DNA of 64,000 bases, from positions 28,157,729-28,221,728 of the forward strand of contig CM049314.1 of NCBI GenBank assembly GCA_026874595.1, given 5' to 3'. The notes below the pieces were generated by a model. That model searched no databases and was not told the DNA's origin. It worked only from the letters and a program-made list of their open reading frames with translations. This DNA comes from Sipunculus nudus. Taxonomy: Eukaryota > Annelida > Sipuncula > Golfingiida > Sipunculidae. This document shows, in pieces, positions 11,829 through 24,480 of the stretch (the stretch's first letter is position 1; each line of letters begins with the position of its first letter). The translations under genes and the position numbers were made by a program.

Positions 11829-12151
11829 GTATGTGTTTGTGTGTGTGTGTGAGAGGGGGGTTGAAAGGTTGAGAAGCATTTTACATTGTGGACTCTACCT
11901 AAGTGAAAATACTAGTTTGATTTGGTGTGTAATGGTAGGGCTGCAAATGTATCTGTTTTGGCAGATTACAAATTTCGAACAGGGATAGTAGGGGTCAAAA
12001 TGTTCAATAAGTATATTAACCATTGAATGTGACCTCAACTTGAAGCCTAATTTTAAGTAATAGGAATTATTCTAAAACGCTCATCCAGTACGGTTTTAAA
12101 ATTAATTTTATTAAAATCAGCAGGAGAAATGATAAAATGTACAAATGGACT
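11708..12151 (+). repeat. Recent 437-bp tandem duplication, unit 2
   Basis: Direct head-to-tail copy of the preceding block. Visible differences are the longer (TA)n (about 11773-11824), extra GT repeats, and single-base changes near 12062 and 12113. The near identity points to a young duplication, or an assembly duplication at a microsatellite. Confidence 0.9.
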
Positions 12152-12219
12152 TTGAATTTGTTTCGTTGACTGACTTGTCCGCTAGATTGATTTGCATTAT
12201 CCTTCAGAAAGTGTGTGTA

Positions 12220-12231
12220 GGGGGGGGGGGG
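12220..12231. repeat. Poly-G run
   Basis: A run of about 12 G in an AT-rich context, likely unstable and error-prone in sequencing. Confidence 0.8.
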
Positions 12232-12978
12232 GTACTCACTTTCACCATCTCCCTATGAATATGTTTCTGTTTCTTGAACTGTCCACTAAAATTAGTCCGC
12301 TGAACTATTTGTGGGATAATGGCAGGAAACTCATTTAATGGCAAATCCTAGGATCATAAATAAAGGATAGCGGTTGTTTATTGCTCCTCCAGGCTTGGTA
12401 ATGTTTGGTAATCGCTTCCCCTGGCATTGCATTGTTTGTGAATAATACAACTAAATGTTGCCTGTTCTAGGAATTATGGAGATTATATTTAGTGTCTGCG
12501 TGTTGAAACTTCTCTTTAATTGTATGTGATCAAATAAGCTATTAAACACGCTTTCTCTTAGCTAAAGCCGTTTGTTGTTAAACGTCTTTTGGTTCCCTAA
12601 TAACGTTACAAATAATTGTTCCTAATCGCATTGTTAACGCTAAATTATATCTAGTGGAAATGTTACTGCATTAGATTAGGTTATATTTACTCACACAATC
12701 ATGTTTTTATTGGTTTTAAAATATGCACATTTACACGCTAATTGGGCCCACGCAGTCTTCTGTAGTCTTAACCCTATGTACATCCAAACAGTTCAGTACG
12801 TAGATAATATACTCTAACTGGAAACAATATATTTCTTCACGCTTTTATGGAAAGATTTTAGTTATAGAATCTTTTACAAATACTGCATTGCTGGTTGACA
12901 ATGTAATGAAGATTCTGTGAACATGGACTACTGGTGTTAACAACAACAGACGTTGATTACACAGGATAAGGTGCTACA

Positions 12979-14547
12979 ATGATTCGCCTGGTGTTATTCA
13001 TGTCCGTTCTATTTATGGACGCAGGAGGCACGTGGTCTTGTATAAAGACCGATCCCTGCATCTTATGCCCGATGAAATCATGGAACAGAATCCTTACAGA
13101 AGTTCAAATGACCGGGCTCTCAGCAGCTCCATTGGTTAATCTCGCAGGATGTCACTTGAAAGGTCTACAGAATTTCCCGTTTAACGAGCTGAAGAAAACC
13201 ACTGTCCTTGTACTATGAAACAATGATTTAAACGTAGTTAGACGGTCACATTTCAAAAACCTGCATAAATTAAAAGCACTTTACTTGGATCGTAACAACT
13301 TGAGGGAGATGTCCCCGCATTCATTCGACATGATGTACGAGCTTAATATAATTGATATGAGTTACAACAAGCTGACCATCATCCATCCTAACGGTATGGA
13401 CGGACTGCCTAAAGTCCAGGTTTTAAATCTTCGGCATAACCAGCTGAAAAGTATAGGCCCTGCCTGGATGTCAAGCCTGACCAGTCTGAAATCCCTCTTA
13501 TTATTAGATAATTTACTTCGAGATATAGGAAGGGGAATCAAATGGCCTGCGGCTCTCAAGTGGTTGGACCTCGAAAACAACATGTTCAGACTTCTTCCCA
13601 CAATCGTTAATTGTAACTTCACGGTGACCATGCGTGGGAATAATTTGTACTGTGGATGCAAAGATGTAAGGCAAATTCTGCCAAGCAAATGTGTCATTGA
13701 CTGGCAATGCATGGATCCGGAAAACATGCGGGAGTTTAAAGACTTTGCCAAAGTGGCCTACAAAGAAACTTCAAGCACAGGTCGTCTTAGAGAAATCAGA
13801 AATTCAAATATGAACAAAACCCGGATACTTTATTACTTTCGAATGACCAGTGAGCAACCTGCTTGCCAGGTACCAAAAATAAATCTTAGATCTGAAAACT
13901 ACAATGTTATTTGCAATGGCACATCCAACCCTGCCCCCATTCTTGAAGTCACCTTGCATCAAGGAGACAGGGACCTTAAAAGGCAGAAAAAAGCATCAAC
14001 TTTAACAGACGCCGGTAAGACTGAAATGCTTCTACCCATGAACGGGAGTGATATTTATGTTGTATGCGTAGCAACAAACCCAGTCACTCTGGAGAATATA
14101 ATGTTAAACTTGACGATCGCTTCTGAAACCCACTTGCCTCTGACATCGATACCGATAACATCCTTACCGATAGACGTTGTTTGTGGAGCCACGGCTTCAA
14201 GCATTATCTTATTTTTGCTGATAGTATTTACAAGCTACGCCATCCTACCTAGATTTACCGCATGCACGAAAGAGCGCACGAGCGAATCAGCTTCTTTCCC
14301 CATGGGAACCATCAGTGATGGAACTGGAGCCCACGCATTTGGTGTTGTAGTCCCTGCACCGCTTTATGAAGATATGTCTGATGATGAAAGCAGTGGAACT
14401 ACAAAGACAACAATCAATTCATGTAGGGCCTGTTTTCTATGTGATCTTTGCTCCGGCCGAGGCAAAGACGCAGAAAATATGCGAGACCTGGATTACATTG
14501 AGCCTGTTGGTTACGAAAACCCATTGCATGTCGGGTATTTTAATTAG
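12979..14547 (+). pseudogene. LRR-Ig transmembrane receptor, near-complete with one in-frame TGA (unit B)
   Basis: One uninterrupted reading frame of 522 codons, except for TGA at codon 80 (13216-13218). ATG 12979 opens a signal peptide (codons 1-19, M-I-R-L-V-L-F-M). Then come W-S-C with an N-terminal cysteine cap, about five leucine-rich repeats (codons 75-215), an LRRCT with N-N-L-Y-C-G-C (220-265), one C2-type Ig domain (293-379, cysteines in V-I-C-N and V-V-C-V), a membrane helix (402-425) and a 97-residue cytoplasmic tail. The tail has an acidic Y-E-D-M-S-D-D-E patch and a C-terminal cluster Y-I-E-P, Y-E-N-P, G-Y-F-N. Architecture and absence of introns resemble AMIGO-type LRR-Ig adhesion receptors. 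The TGA falls in the L-x-L-x-x-N core of the first LRR, where unit A has L-S-H-N-N. It is therefore a recent nonsense change, or possibly a sequencing error, not a designed stop. A possible 5'UTR acceptor (ttacacag) lies at 12954-12964 and AATAAA at 14754. Confidence 0.85.
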
Positions 14548-15123
14548 AAACTAATAGGGTTCCTTTCACGTGCCTATTAGTGCAAGTCATAGCTTCTAGT
14601 AATAGATAATTTATTATATTTTCATATTGTCGTTTCTTTTCCATGTTTTTGTGGGTGTTGTGCCACCATCGGATATAAGGGGTGCCTTCAGGCTAGTCTG
14701 GAACTATGGGGGCCCGTCACCTGGCAATGTCCACATATTCAAGAAAATATAAAAATAAATGTGTGAATAAGGGAACAGCTTAAGAGGGCCATGCAATATA
14801 AAACAATATATAATTCATTGTGTCATTCTAACGTCATTTTTTTATCTTAATATTCACCAGAAGGATGACGAACTCATTGAAATATCGCCGTGTTCTTGTT
14901 GCTAATTGTGATAGTTGTGCTCATATTCTCAAATGTTTCTTTGACAGAGCGTCGTCAGGATAATATTGACCTCTAGACATTCGGGACAGAATTGTAAGAA
15001 ATGGAGATTAGTAAAGAGCGTGACAACAATGATGACATTGCAGTTTATTTGCTTTGCTACTGATAGCTTTGGCGATCTTCTGCGCCACCTTGAGTGGCCA
15101 TTGTAACTACCTGTGTACACAAA

Positions 15124-15181
<58 letters not shown>

Positions 15182-15740
15182 TTTCCTTAACTCCACCTTG
15201 AGGGCTATGGTAACTACTTGTGTACACAAAATAAACTTTAATAGATGTGTTTTGCATATTTAATATCACACATATTTTGTATTATTTATGGAAAATTATT
15301 TTCTTATAAGGATGTTCTCCATAACTGATAATATAATATAAACCAAATAAATACATTTTATTAGCCTTCAACATACCAATTAACCAAAACTTATTCCTTT
15401 GTTTATTTGATTATTATATAAAAGATAGTAAAATAGGTAATTATGCATTCGTGGACTTTTATACACTGCTTATATATAATCTCTTTTCAATTACACAGTA
15501 GTTCTTTCATGGTGTGACACACAATACAAAGGATATAATTTATTTACCATTAGTAAAGGCCCGATCGTAAGTTTTGATTTGCCCAGAAAATAATGGATTT
15601 TATTTTATGTACATTTTCCTAAGCATTATTTTAAATAACTGTTGGTTATGATTTACATGAATCAGTGATTAACGTCCCAGGCATGCTAATGAAACAATCA
15701 GACATCATGGAGTTAGTGTTTAGAAGGTTTGCTTTCAGAA
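14548..15740. other. 3' flank of LRR gene in unit B
   Basis: Aligns with 2393-3540 of unit A. Contains AATAAA at 14754-14759, about 205 bases after the LRR stop. Around the (TA)n tract two near copies of 'caccttgag...taactac.tgtgtacacaaa' occur (15089-15123 and 15196-15231). A similar pair is visible in unit A at about 2870-2965. Confidence 0.6.
15127..15179. repeat. (TA)n microsatellite
   Basis: About 26 TA units inserted in the duplicated flank; the unit-A copy lacks a long tract here. Confidence 0.95.
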
Positions 15741-18700
15741 ACTGTATATGTACAATTTTAAAATAAAGATTTGTTTTGCTTAGATGCAGGCCAATGCGGA
15801 ATATGAACGTGATGTTTCACAAATAAAAATTTGAACACGTTTGTCCTTTTGGCCTTGAACTGCGATCTTGGCGGTAAATGGCTCCTTGACCACCGTGTGA
15901 TTCTGAAACCTTGTATCCTGGTTATAATTCCCGGCGCGTTTGACAGAAAAACGTACGAAAAATGCTATCGCGAGTTTCTTTCTTTCTCTATTTTCTTGGG
16001 GGGGGGGGGGGGGCAGGAGGGTCTTGGCCGGTGGACTAATATTATATATCATAAGTGTATAAACGGGTAATAGACCCAGTTTTAAGGTGTGCTGTGCAAA
16101 ATGAAAATAGAAAAAAATGCTTGAAATGGCAGATTTAAGCATGTGTGGAACTGGCATTTGACTCAGTCAAGCCTCACTTGCATGGTCACTAAATGGGACA
16201 AAAACAATCCACATGACTCTCGATCCCTTGTCATTCTTGTCATATGCCAGCATGCGATAATGATGAACCCCCAATTCATGCAGGTAATCTTTTTGCATAA
16301 TGTTGAAAAGACCACAACAAGCGTCGCTGCTCTTTCATTGTACATTTATATGTTCAACAATTCTTGAATCAGGTGTATCACTATCAAGGGAAGCACATGC
16401 ATAAGTTTCTGTTTATATTTCAATACCACGCCACGGATAGTACACCGCAAAATAGTTCAACAGGTGTATCAATAAATAAAATATGTTTGACGGACAAATA
16501 CCTTTGGTTGAAAACATTTGGGATGGATGTTATCGATGCATACTTTATATTTGCTCAATTTATTTTTGTAAATTACCCTTCTAAGGCGAAATGGCTCGAT
16601 TTTGGCGCATAAGTGTGCTGTGCCCATAAATTGTGTACTTGAGACCTATCCTTGACTTTCATAAAATATGTCATGTGTGGAGAATGCTGCAGACCTACAG
16701 AGCTGCGTAGAAAACCATGTTGAAACCTGGTTGAGGCATGCTCTCATAGATAGCATGTCTAACATGGTCAGATGGTATATACGTGTTTGATGTTTTAAAA
16801 TGTAGATTAAGCGATCTAGGTAAAACCACCGGGTCTTTTAAATATCCTCTAAATGATTGTACAGGTCTGAATATACGCAATTACCATATATGATAATGAC
16901 AAATGATGTCGGTTATTATAGATACAATATATGACCGGATATATGGTATATATGGTTATGACAGTTCAAGAAATAATATGTATTTTTAGGAATGCTTAAC
17001 ATGCATATTAATGTATAACGATTTATCGTAGTCTAATAGAAAACTTATATTGCAGTAACCATCCCGAGCCTTAACATTCGGAAAACCTTGCAATCCGACG
17101 GTGTTTTGTAAAAAATAATGAACGGAATCCATGGAAGTTAGCCTTAACAAACCGACAGCTATGGACTCCGACTCCGACATGACATTTCCCGAAACTAACA
17201 AGGATACCGACATATTTTCTGACTTGACAATCCGACCAGTATATTGTCCTTTGATGTCTGTCGTCGGGTTCATGCACACAGCACTCTGATTAATAAGGCG
17301 TGAAATCCATGGATGCCTAGTGTTCTAACCGTACCGTTATTGAGTCAATTTGGCTTACTTATTAAGTCAGTTTGGATTCGTTTGTGGCAGAAATGAACCT
17401 CTTCGTGTGTGGAACACGCAAAGGTGGAGAACAAGACCGGGGAGCTTATCTAGGCACTCAACAGCGGTGACCACGTGACCGGTGAGGAATACCTCGCATT
17501 GGACAACATGGAGCTCACGGAAGCAATGGCAACGGCCGCTGTTATTGTGTCAATGGTCAAAGAAGACGGAGGCGGCAGAGACAGCTAGTCTGAGGGAGAA
17601 ACTCTCAGAGAAGCGCCTGGGGAAGTGGAAACATGGGTACAGCATATGAAGGAGCAGGGCTTCACTGCAGGGGACGTTGATGCCGACCGCGGACTGCTTA
17701 GAAAAGTCCGTGAAAATCAAATTAAAAGAACCAGATAACAGACAGATTTTGCTTGTATTCATGTACATGAACTCAGTAGATCAATCGCCTGTTCATTTAT
17801 TATGTACATTTGGTTAATGTTTGCACAATCCAGTCAAATAAGCAGGAAAGGTTATTATTTGCTTTCCAAGTAAGTTTTTTTTCGGAATACTTGCAGGGTC
17901 AGTCTAGATATTTTAATTAAGTCACTTAATTTCACACATATGTAGGCAGGTAGAAAAATTATTTTATTTTTTTTTTAAACGAAATACATTTTCATTACAA
18001 TAGAGATTGATGTTAGAAAAAAGAAGCGATATAAAGCCCGAAATAGGTATGTAGACTGGTCGAAAACTTCCAGATTTTTTAATAAATGATAAATAATTGC
18101 ATTACAATAGAAATTTGAAAATAATAGCAAATTAATGCGAGAAATATATTTGTATATATCATCATAGAATATTTCCATGCTCAGTCCAGCTAAATATGTT
18201 ACTTAATTTCATTCCTTTGTAGGCAGGTATAGAATTGCCCAAGAAGGGTCAGACAAATCGCTGCAAGTGCTATAAAGTAAAAGTGTTGTGTAATTGACAG
18301 CATAAATTGTAATAATAAATGAGGACAGATTCAATTTAATTCTTATAAAAATAAACCACATGTTCTAACTTCACTGTTTTGATGAGTAATACCATATCTG
18401 TCGGATAAAACCATACAAATGGTATGCTAGTATTCAGCATAACAGTGGCATGAACCGTGAAGATTAATGATGTATAATTCAATTATGTGCTTACTTTTTT
18501 GTTCTGGGTTATATCATATCGGGTAATAACATATATAAAAGATTGATAGAATTCAGAATAGGAATATTCAGGAGTAGTAAATCCATGCATGCAGTCTGAA
18601 TTCAGTCGATAATGGAGAATAAATAAGAATGTTGTCTCTGATTTGATTGGCAGTTTATATGTGAAATTGCTGGCCCTACATGTTTGGAAATATTCCCTAG

Positions 18701-19020
18701 AATTTTTGGTAAAGGCACGAAGTCCCCGAGTGAATCAGTGATTACACGTATTTACTAAAGTTGTTAGTGAATATGTGTATTTCCTGAATTCAGACATTCA
18801 CTTTAAAATTCATGGGAAATGTTGATCATTTAAAACATTTAAGCTCAGTTGTGATATTATTTTTGTGTGAATCGAATTATTATATTCTTATTCGATAATA
18901 TAACATAAAATGATTAACTATCAGTTGTCTGCAAATTTGACAAGTTCGTTAAATCTGTCGGAATAAGTGGTACAAGAGCCAAATGTTGATATTCTTGGTC
19001 ATACAGCCAGAAATTTACGC
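15741..19020. other. Unassigned stretch with a GC-richer coding-like island
   Basis: Mostly AT-rich without recognisable genes; a poly-G run lies at 15998-16012. The part 16986-17750 is richer in GC. On the minus strand 16986-17279 is open for 97 codons. On the plus strand a frame around 17462-17587 reads G-E-E-Y-L-A-L-D-N-M-E-L-T-E-A-M-A-T and is then stopped. I recognise no domain in either. It could be a decayed transposon or an exon. Confidence 0.3.
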
Positions 19021-19022
19021 GT

Positions 19023-19157
<135 letters not shown>

Positions 19158-19852
19158 CCTCTGATGTATTATATTTTTGGAAATAGTAATGAAAAAGCTT
19201 AAGTTAAGGCTGAACATATATTTAACCATATGTGCAGGCATACATGCTATGGTTATGCAATTATTTACATATTAAGTTAGGATAATATAGACCCTGATTT
19301 ACGATAACGAGGGACCAAAAGAAGCATACTTTGTCTCATATGCTCAAAGAAAATTACCATGCTGTATTAATAATCGACGCAATTTTCTTAGAACTTTGGA
19401 TGACTCAGAATATTGGATAATGTTGGAGGTAATTTAATCGTAGGATAGATACTTTTAATACGTCCATGTGTAGATTAGTACTTATCTGCTTTCCGTCAGC
19501 TTTTTGTTAGGGCGAATAAGAGTATAACCATGAGTATAACAACAACCGGCTAAATCCATGGAATGTAAAAGGAAGTATTTCTTCCAGTGAAGTAAAGAAT
19601 TATATGTCATTAACTGTTTATTTATTCTGCAGATCAGCGAGACATTGACATTACATATTTAATTTTTTTGCAGTTTGTATAATAAGTTACATGCTTTCAA
19701 ACTTATCATTTTAAACCTACACCTTTCATTTTGATTTCCAGAAAAATAAACCTATCCTCCCGAGAAAAAAAAAATGAAGAAAATTATCCAATACAATTAA
19801 TTAAAAATCCCACTATTTGACGAATACGTATAGGTATTAAACTGATCTTTAC

Positions 19853-19854
<2 letters not shown>

Positions 19855-19926
<72 letters not shown>
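19855..19926. repeat. (TA)n microsatellite
   Basis: About 36 TA units, roughly 160 bases upstream of the third LRR-Ig remnant. Confidence 0.95.
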
Positions 19927-19928
<2 letters not shown>

Positions 19929-20087
19929 CATCATACAAGGTGTTATTATTAGATTTCAGAAGTTTCGGATGTTTGAACCCATTCATAACAGCCCTCTGTG
20001 ACTTTACAATTATTGAGAAAATTAATTAATATTTTTTTATCCTTTTTATTTTATTTTATTTTGTTGTGCACAACGTTGTCTGTATAG

Positions 20088-20422
20088 CCATGGTTTCTAG
20101 CATTAGCTTATTCTTGCAGATAGTTGCTTTAGGCTATGGCTTCCTTCTTTGATATGTCGCATGCAGGAAAAAACGCACATGTGAATCGGCTTCCCTACCC
20201 ATGGAAACCGATGGTGACGCAATTACAGCCCACGCCTTTGGTGTGGTAGTCCCTGCACCGCTTTTTGAAGATATGACAGATGATAAAAGCAGTGAAACTA
20301 CAAGGAGAATTACAAGATCACATGGGTCTTGTTTCCTTTGTTGTCTAAACGAAATGCTTGACCAGCACTTTTTTGAGCCTAAAGTTTACGAAGGCCCAAG
20401 GCATGTCGGGTATTCTAATTAG
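20088..20422 (+). pseudogene. LRR-Ig receptor remnant: membrane segment and tail only
   Basis: Matches 14190-14547. It starts in the membrane helix ('gccatggtttctagcatta', compare the A-T-A-S-S-I region) with a frame break and a stop. From 20201 it is open as H-A-F-G-V-V-V-P-A-P-L-F-E-D-M-T-D-D, ending G-Y-S-N then TAG. The central tail is shorter, and Y-I-E-P has been replaced by F-F-E-P. The entire extracellular part is missing, with no trace for over 1 kb upstream, so this copy is truncated at its 5' side. Confidence 0.8.
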
Positions 20423-20470
20423 GAAGTATGAAGTTTTCTTCTACATTCCATTTCCCAAGACAGTTCCGAG

Positions 20471-20472
<2 letters not shown>

Positions 20473-20523
<51 letters not shown>
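20473..20523. repeat. (TA)n microsatellite
   Basis: About 25 TA units, 50 bases downstream of the receptor remnant's stop. Confidence 0.95.
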
Positions 20524-20524
<1 letters not shown>

Positions 20525-21360
20525 GTTTAATAAGGGGTTCGATTGCATGTTTATTTTGCTGTTTTCTGTTTACGCTGCTAGTTTTCCCAATCCTTGGCTC
20601 CTCCTTGCAGAACTATATGAAATAAATAGCACTGGAGAGGTGTGGATAGCTGTAGTCAGTAACGCAAAAATACACCCGTAATCGCGCAACTAGGTACAGA
20701 TTATTACGGCCAGTAAAAAGCACCATATTTCACAACAATCCTTCCCCCCGTTCCTGAGAAAAAGTCTTCAAATGAAAGTTTGAACAGTGGGCTGATGCAG
20801 TAGTTACAGATTATAATTGCCCAGACGCTGGAAAGATGGGCATCGGACAGGATGGCATGGTTTAACAACAGCCCATCAGCCAATATAGGCTGAAGGCAGA
20901 CATTACTTGAATTATTTTATGGTTTTATTTATTAACGTACTTCATTATCAACCTAAAATGTAACTCCTGTGCTTATTCGAATATTTCATCACTTTATCAC
21001 ATATTTAAGATAAGCGTCGTTCATATAAAGTCTAATAAGGCTGCATTTCCGCTCAACGGCACTTTGACACGACCTCAATATAGAGATTTACACTTGTCAG
21101 GAATGCAACATTTATCGAGAAAGAAAGTCCTGATATTAATTATGTAAGTTGCTGATAGTTAGATTGTAATTCCAAGAAAACCGAATCAGTCTTTTTTTTG
21201 TAATTCATATATATTTCTTAGTACCGCAGGGGCATAGTATCCCGAGACAATTAATCCCCCTACCCTTTAAGAATAGGCCCCCCATATTCAGGAGGATAAA
21301 CTGACAATTCGCAAGCAACTATGGTTTCTTCCATCTATCAACTTGAGAAACAATATTTTT
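20524..21360. other. Unassigned spacer
   Basis: No gene or repeat family recognised; short ORFs only. Confidence 0.4.
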
Positions 21361-22621
21361 CACCAAATGTGGGGGCTAATACGGTGAATCACTCTTAAAA
21401 AGGGGGGTTAATTTATATTAATGGTACGGTAGGTGGCGCCACCTTGATGGTTGACGAGAAAACTCTCCAAGATGGATGTACATGCTAAAATTGCAGACCA
21501 ACACATTGAACGACTACTTAGATATGAGCAATTTATACCTAAAACAAATGAACGGATGGACGACAGACGAAAAAAATGGCAGATGGCACCACCAGTCCTG
21601 AGCACAAGATAAAGATGTCAAAGATCTATGGACATGCACAGTTTCAGACCAATATGGCACAACACTCCTAAGACAAGAGCATTAATTTATTCCACGAGAA
21701 GACAGTTGGCGCCACCAGTCTGGTTTAAGAGAAGACTTTCGAAGATGGATAGATAAGCCAAATTTAAGAGCAATACCTTGAACCACTCCGGAGATATGAG
21801 CAATTTTCACCCAAAGCACATGAACAGATGGACGCCGCGAGAAAACGATTGCAGATGGCGTCACCAGTCTTGAATAAAAGATGGAGGGGACCAAGTTCTA
21901 CGGATATGCACAATTTCAGGCCAAGAGTGCAAATCACTCCACAGAAAAGGGCATTAATTTATTCCACACAAACGGAAAGGTAGGTGGCGCCACCTGTCTA
22001 GTTTACGAGAAAAAAATTCCAAGACGGATGGACATGCCAAATTTCAGACCAATACCTCTAACCACTCCGGTGATATGAGCAATTTTCACCCAAAACACGT
22101 TTACAGATGGACGTCATGGGAAAACGATTGCAGATGGCACCACCAGTCTTAAGTACAAGATGGCGGAGTCCAAGATCTATGGATATGTATAATTTCAGCC
22201 CAATACGGCACATCACTCCTCAGAAAAGGACATTAACTTATTCTACAACAAGTGGCCCATGGGCCATGACGATCAGCTGAATTCAAGGAATGATGAACAA
22301 TGAGCAAAATGACTGCCAGAGTGCAAACAAGTCATGAATTTTGTGAAGAGTCCTTAGAAATGGGTTTTAGTGGGCTTTTGGACAGATGACAGTGTCAAAA
22401 ATAAAGAAAAAAATTCGTAAAAATTAGAAAAAAATACAGGTGGCGCCACAAGTTTGCAGGAACTGATTGAACATCCCATGATCAATATTCATGCAAAGAA
22501 TCATGGTGATCACTGCAGTAGTTATTTAGATACTTGAGCTTTTGTATCAAATTTTGCATTATTCTGGGGGTACTTTGGAGCCCCATAGCTCGAAGGATAT
22601 GGGTAACAGAGACCTAATTTC

Positions 22622-22855
22622 AGGTTTTCAAGGGGATTGGCTGAGTGGTAAAACGCTTGGCCATCACCGCTGGCGACCCGGGTTCGATCCCCGGCGTGGC
22701 TATGAGAGTGGGTCGTAGTTGCCCGTCAAAGGCCGGTGGTTTTCTCCGGGTACTCCGGTTTCCTCCACCTCTGCAGACTACCGAACGCCATCACCGGAGC
22801 CATGGAGAGTGCCTCGATTAGTTATAATAACCATTTGTACAATCCATGTAAAATA
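22622..22855 (+). mobile_element. tRNA-derived SINE nested in repeat cluster
   Basis: A pol III A box 'tggctgagtgg' (22638-22648) and B box 'ggttcgatcc' (22681-22690) sit in a tRNA-like head of about 70 bases. A central domain follows with 'ttttctccgggtactccggt' and a short A/T-rich tail near 22850. The GC-rich body stands out from the AT-rich surroundings. It interrupts the module-A sequence, which resumes with 'tggacctccctggatatcaa' after the tail. Confidence 0.8.
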
Positions 22856-23130
22856 AATAAGTTTATATTTTTTTAATGGACCTCCCTGGATATCAAGTTT
22901 GAAGATTCCAGGTCCAGTGGTTACGATTTGTGCCCTGTAAACAAATGACAGTTTCATTTCAGGTCTGAAAAAAAGAAAAGAAAAATCGTAAAAGTTGAAA
23001 AAAATTAGGTGGCACCACCAGTCTATAGGAAGTGATGGAATATCCCATGATGAATATTCATGCAAAGAATCATGGTGATCAATGCATTGGATGTTCAGAT
23101 ATTAGAGCTTTTGTATCAAATTTTCCATTA

Positions 23131-23150
23131 TTCTGGGGGGGGGGGGGGGG
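23131..23150. repeat. Poly-G run
   Basis: About 16 G inside a module-A copy; other copies have only 5-6 G at this place, so it expanded after insertion. Confidence 0.8.
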
Positions 23151-24480
23151 TACTTCGGAGCCCCATAGCTAAAAGAATATAGGTAATAGAGACCTAATAC
23201 CAGGTTTCCAAGAAGACTTTTCATGGATCTCTCCGGATGTAAAGTGAGAAGATTCTAGGTCTTGTCATTACAAGATGTGCATCTGTTAACAGAGGACGGC
23301 TAATTTGAGGTCTCAAAAATAGAGAAAAAAATCGTAAAAATCGAAAAAAATACAGGTGGCTCCATCAGTCTGCAGAAACTGATGATCAAAATCCACACAC
23401 AGAATTATGGTGATTAAAGCATTAGTTGTTCAGATAATTGACCTTTTGTATCAAATTTTTCATTATTCTGGGGGGTACTTCGGAGCCCCATAGCTTAAAG
23501 AATTTGTGTAACAGAGACCTAATTCAAGGTTTCCAAGAAGATTTTTCATGGGCCTCTCTGGATATAAAGTTAAAGATTTCCAGGTCCAGTGGTTACTATT
23601 TGTGCCTTGCTAACGGCCGGATGGCCGGACGGACGACGGACAAAGAGTGATCGCTATAACTCAGATGACTTACAGTCTGAGCTAAAAACGGGAACGAAGG
23701 TGCCGCTACCTGTCTGATTTACGAGAAAACTTTCCATGATTGATAGACATGCCAAATTTCAAACCAATACTTTGAACCACTCCGGGGGTACGAGTAATTT
23801 TCACCCAAGGCACATGTACAGATGGGCGCTACGGGAAAACGATTGCAGATGGCGCCACCAGCCTTGAGTATAGGATGGAGGAGTCGAAGTTCTCAGGATG
23901 TGCACAATTTCAGCCCAATTGTCTTAATCCTTCCTTAGAAAAGGGCATTGATTTATTCTACAGAAACGGGTAGATTGGTGGCACCACCTGTCTGGTTTAC
24001 GAGAAAACTTTCCAAGATGTATGGACATGCCAAAGTTGTGATTGCAGATAGCGGAACCAGTCTTGAATACAAGATGGAGGTATCCCGTTTTAGCCCAATT
24101 TGTTTATTAGACTTATAATGCTAGCAGTACTGTCAAGTGGCAATGATGGGGGTATTTAACGGCACGAAAACAGGAAGAGGATAATAGGTGGCGCCACCAT
24201 TTTTCTGTACATGACAACACTATCCAAGATCTTCGGTCAAGTTCATTTTTGGAACAATCCATGAAGGATATATATAAAAATTTGTGTGACACCCCCCCCC
24301 CCCCAAAAAAAAAATGGATCTATTTAAGGTCAAGGTCACTCTGCTGTTAAATGTCTTGACCCAATTTTAAATATGCTTCGTCCTCTCACCCATATTTATT
24401 CATGTATCAAGTTTGGTAAAGATCCATGAACTATTTTTGAGATACTGCCTCCAATATAAATCTCTGCGGCGGCGCGATTG

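Larger units (their letters stand above)
21361..24480 (+). repeat. Cluster of 'gcgccacc' repeat module (module A)
   Basis: At least eight diverged copies of a roughly 200-350 bp unit. Hallmarks are 'ggtggcgccacc', 'gagaaaac..tccaagatgga..gacatgccaa', 'ttattc(t/c)ac', 'tcatggtgatcaa.gcatt', 'attctgggg.tacttcggagccccatagct' and 'acggacg.acggacaaagagtgatcgctata..tcagatgact'. A GATCAGCTGA start occurs at 22271 and a degenerate TCTGAGC end at 23676. The run of copies suggests nested or tandem insertions of a non-autonomous element. No ORF of its own is seen. Confidence 0.8.

Noticed and set aside
12979-14547. TGA at codon 80 as selenocysteine
   Set aside because: It falls in an LRR core position occupied by ordinary residues in sister copies, and nothing indicates a SECIS element; a nonsense change is simpler.
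22622-22695. Functional tRNA gene
   Set aside because: A and B boxes are present, but the cloverleaf stems are poor and a SINE body and tail follow.
21361-24480. CRISPR-like regular array
   Set aside because: Units are long, diverged and irregularly spaced in a eukaryotic genome; this is an interspersed repeat cluster.
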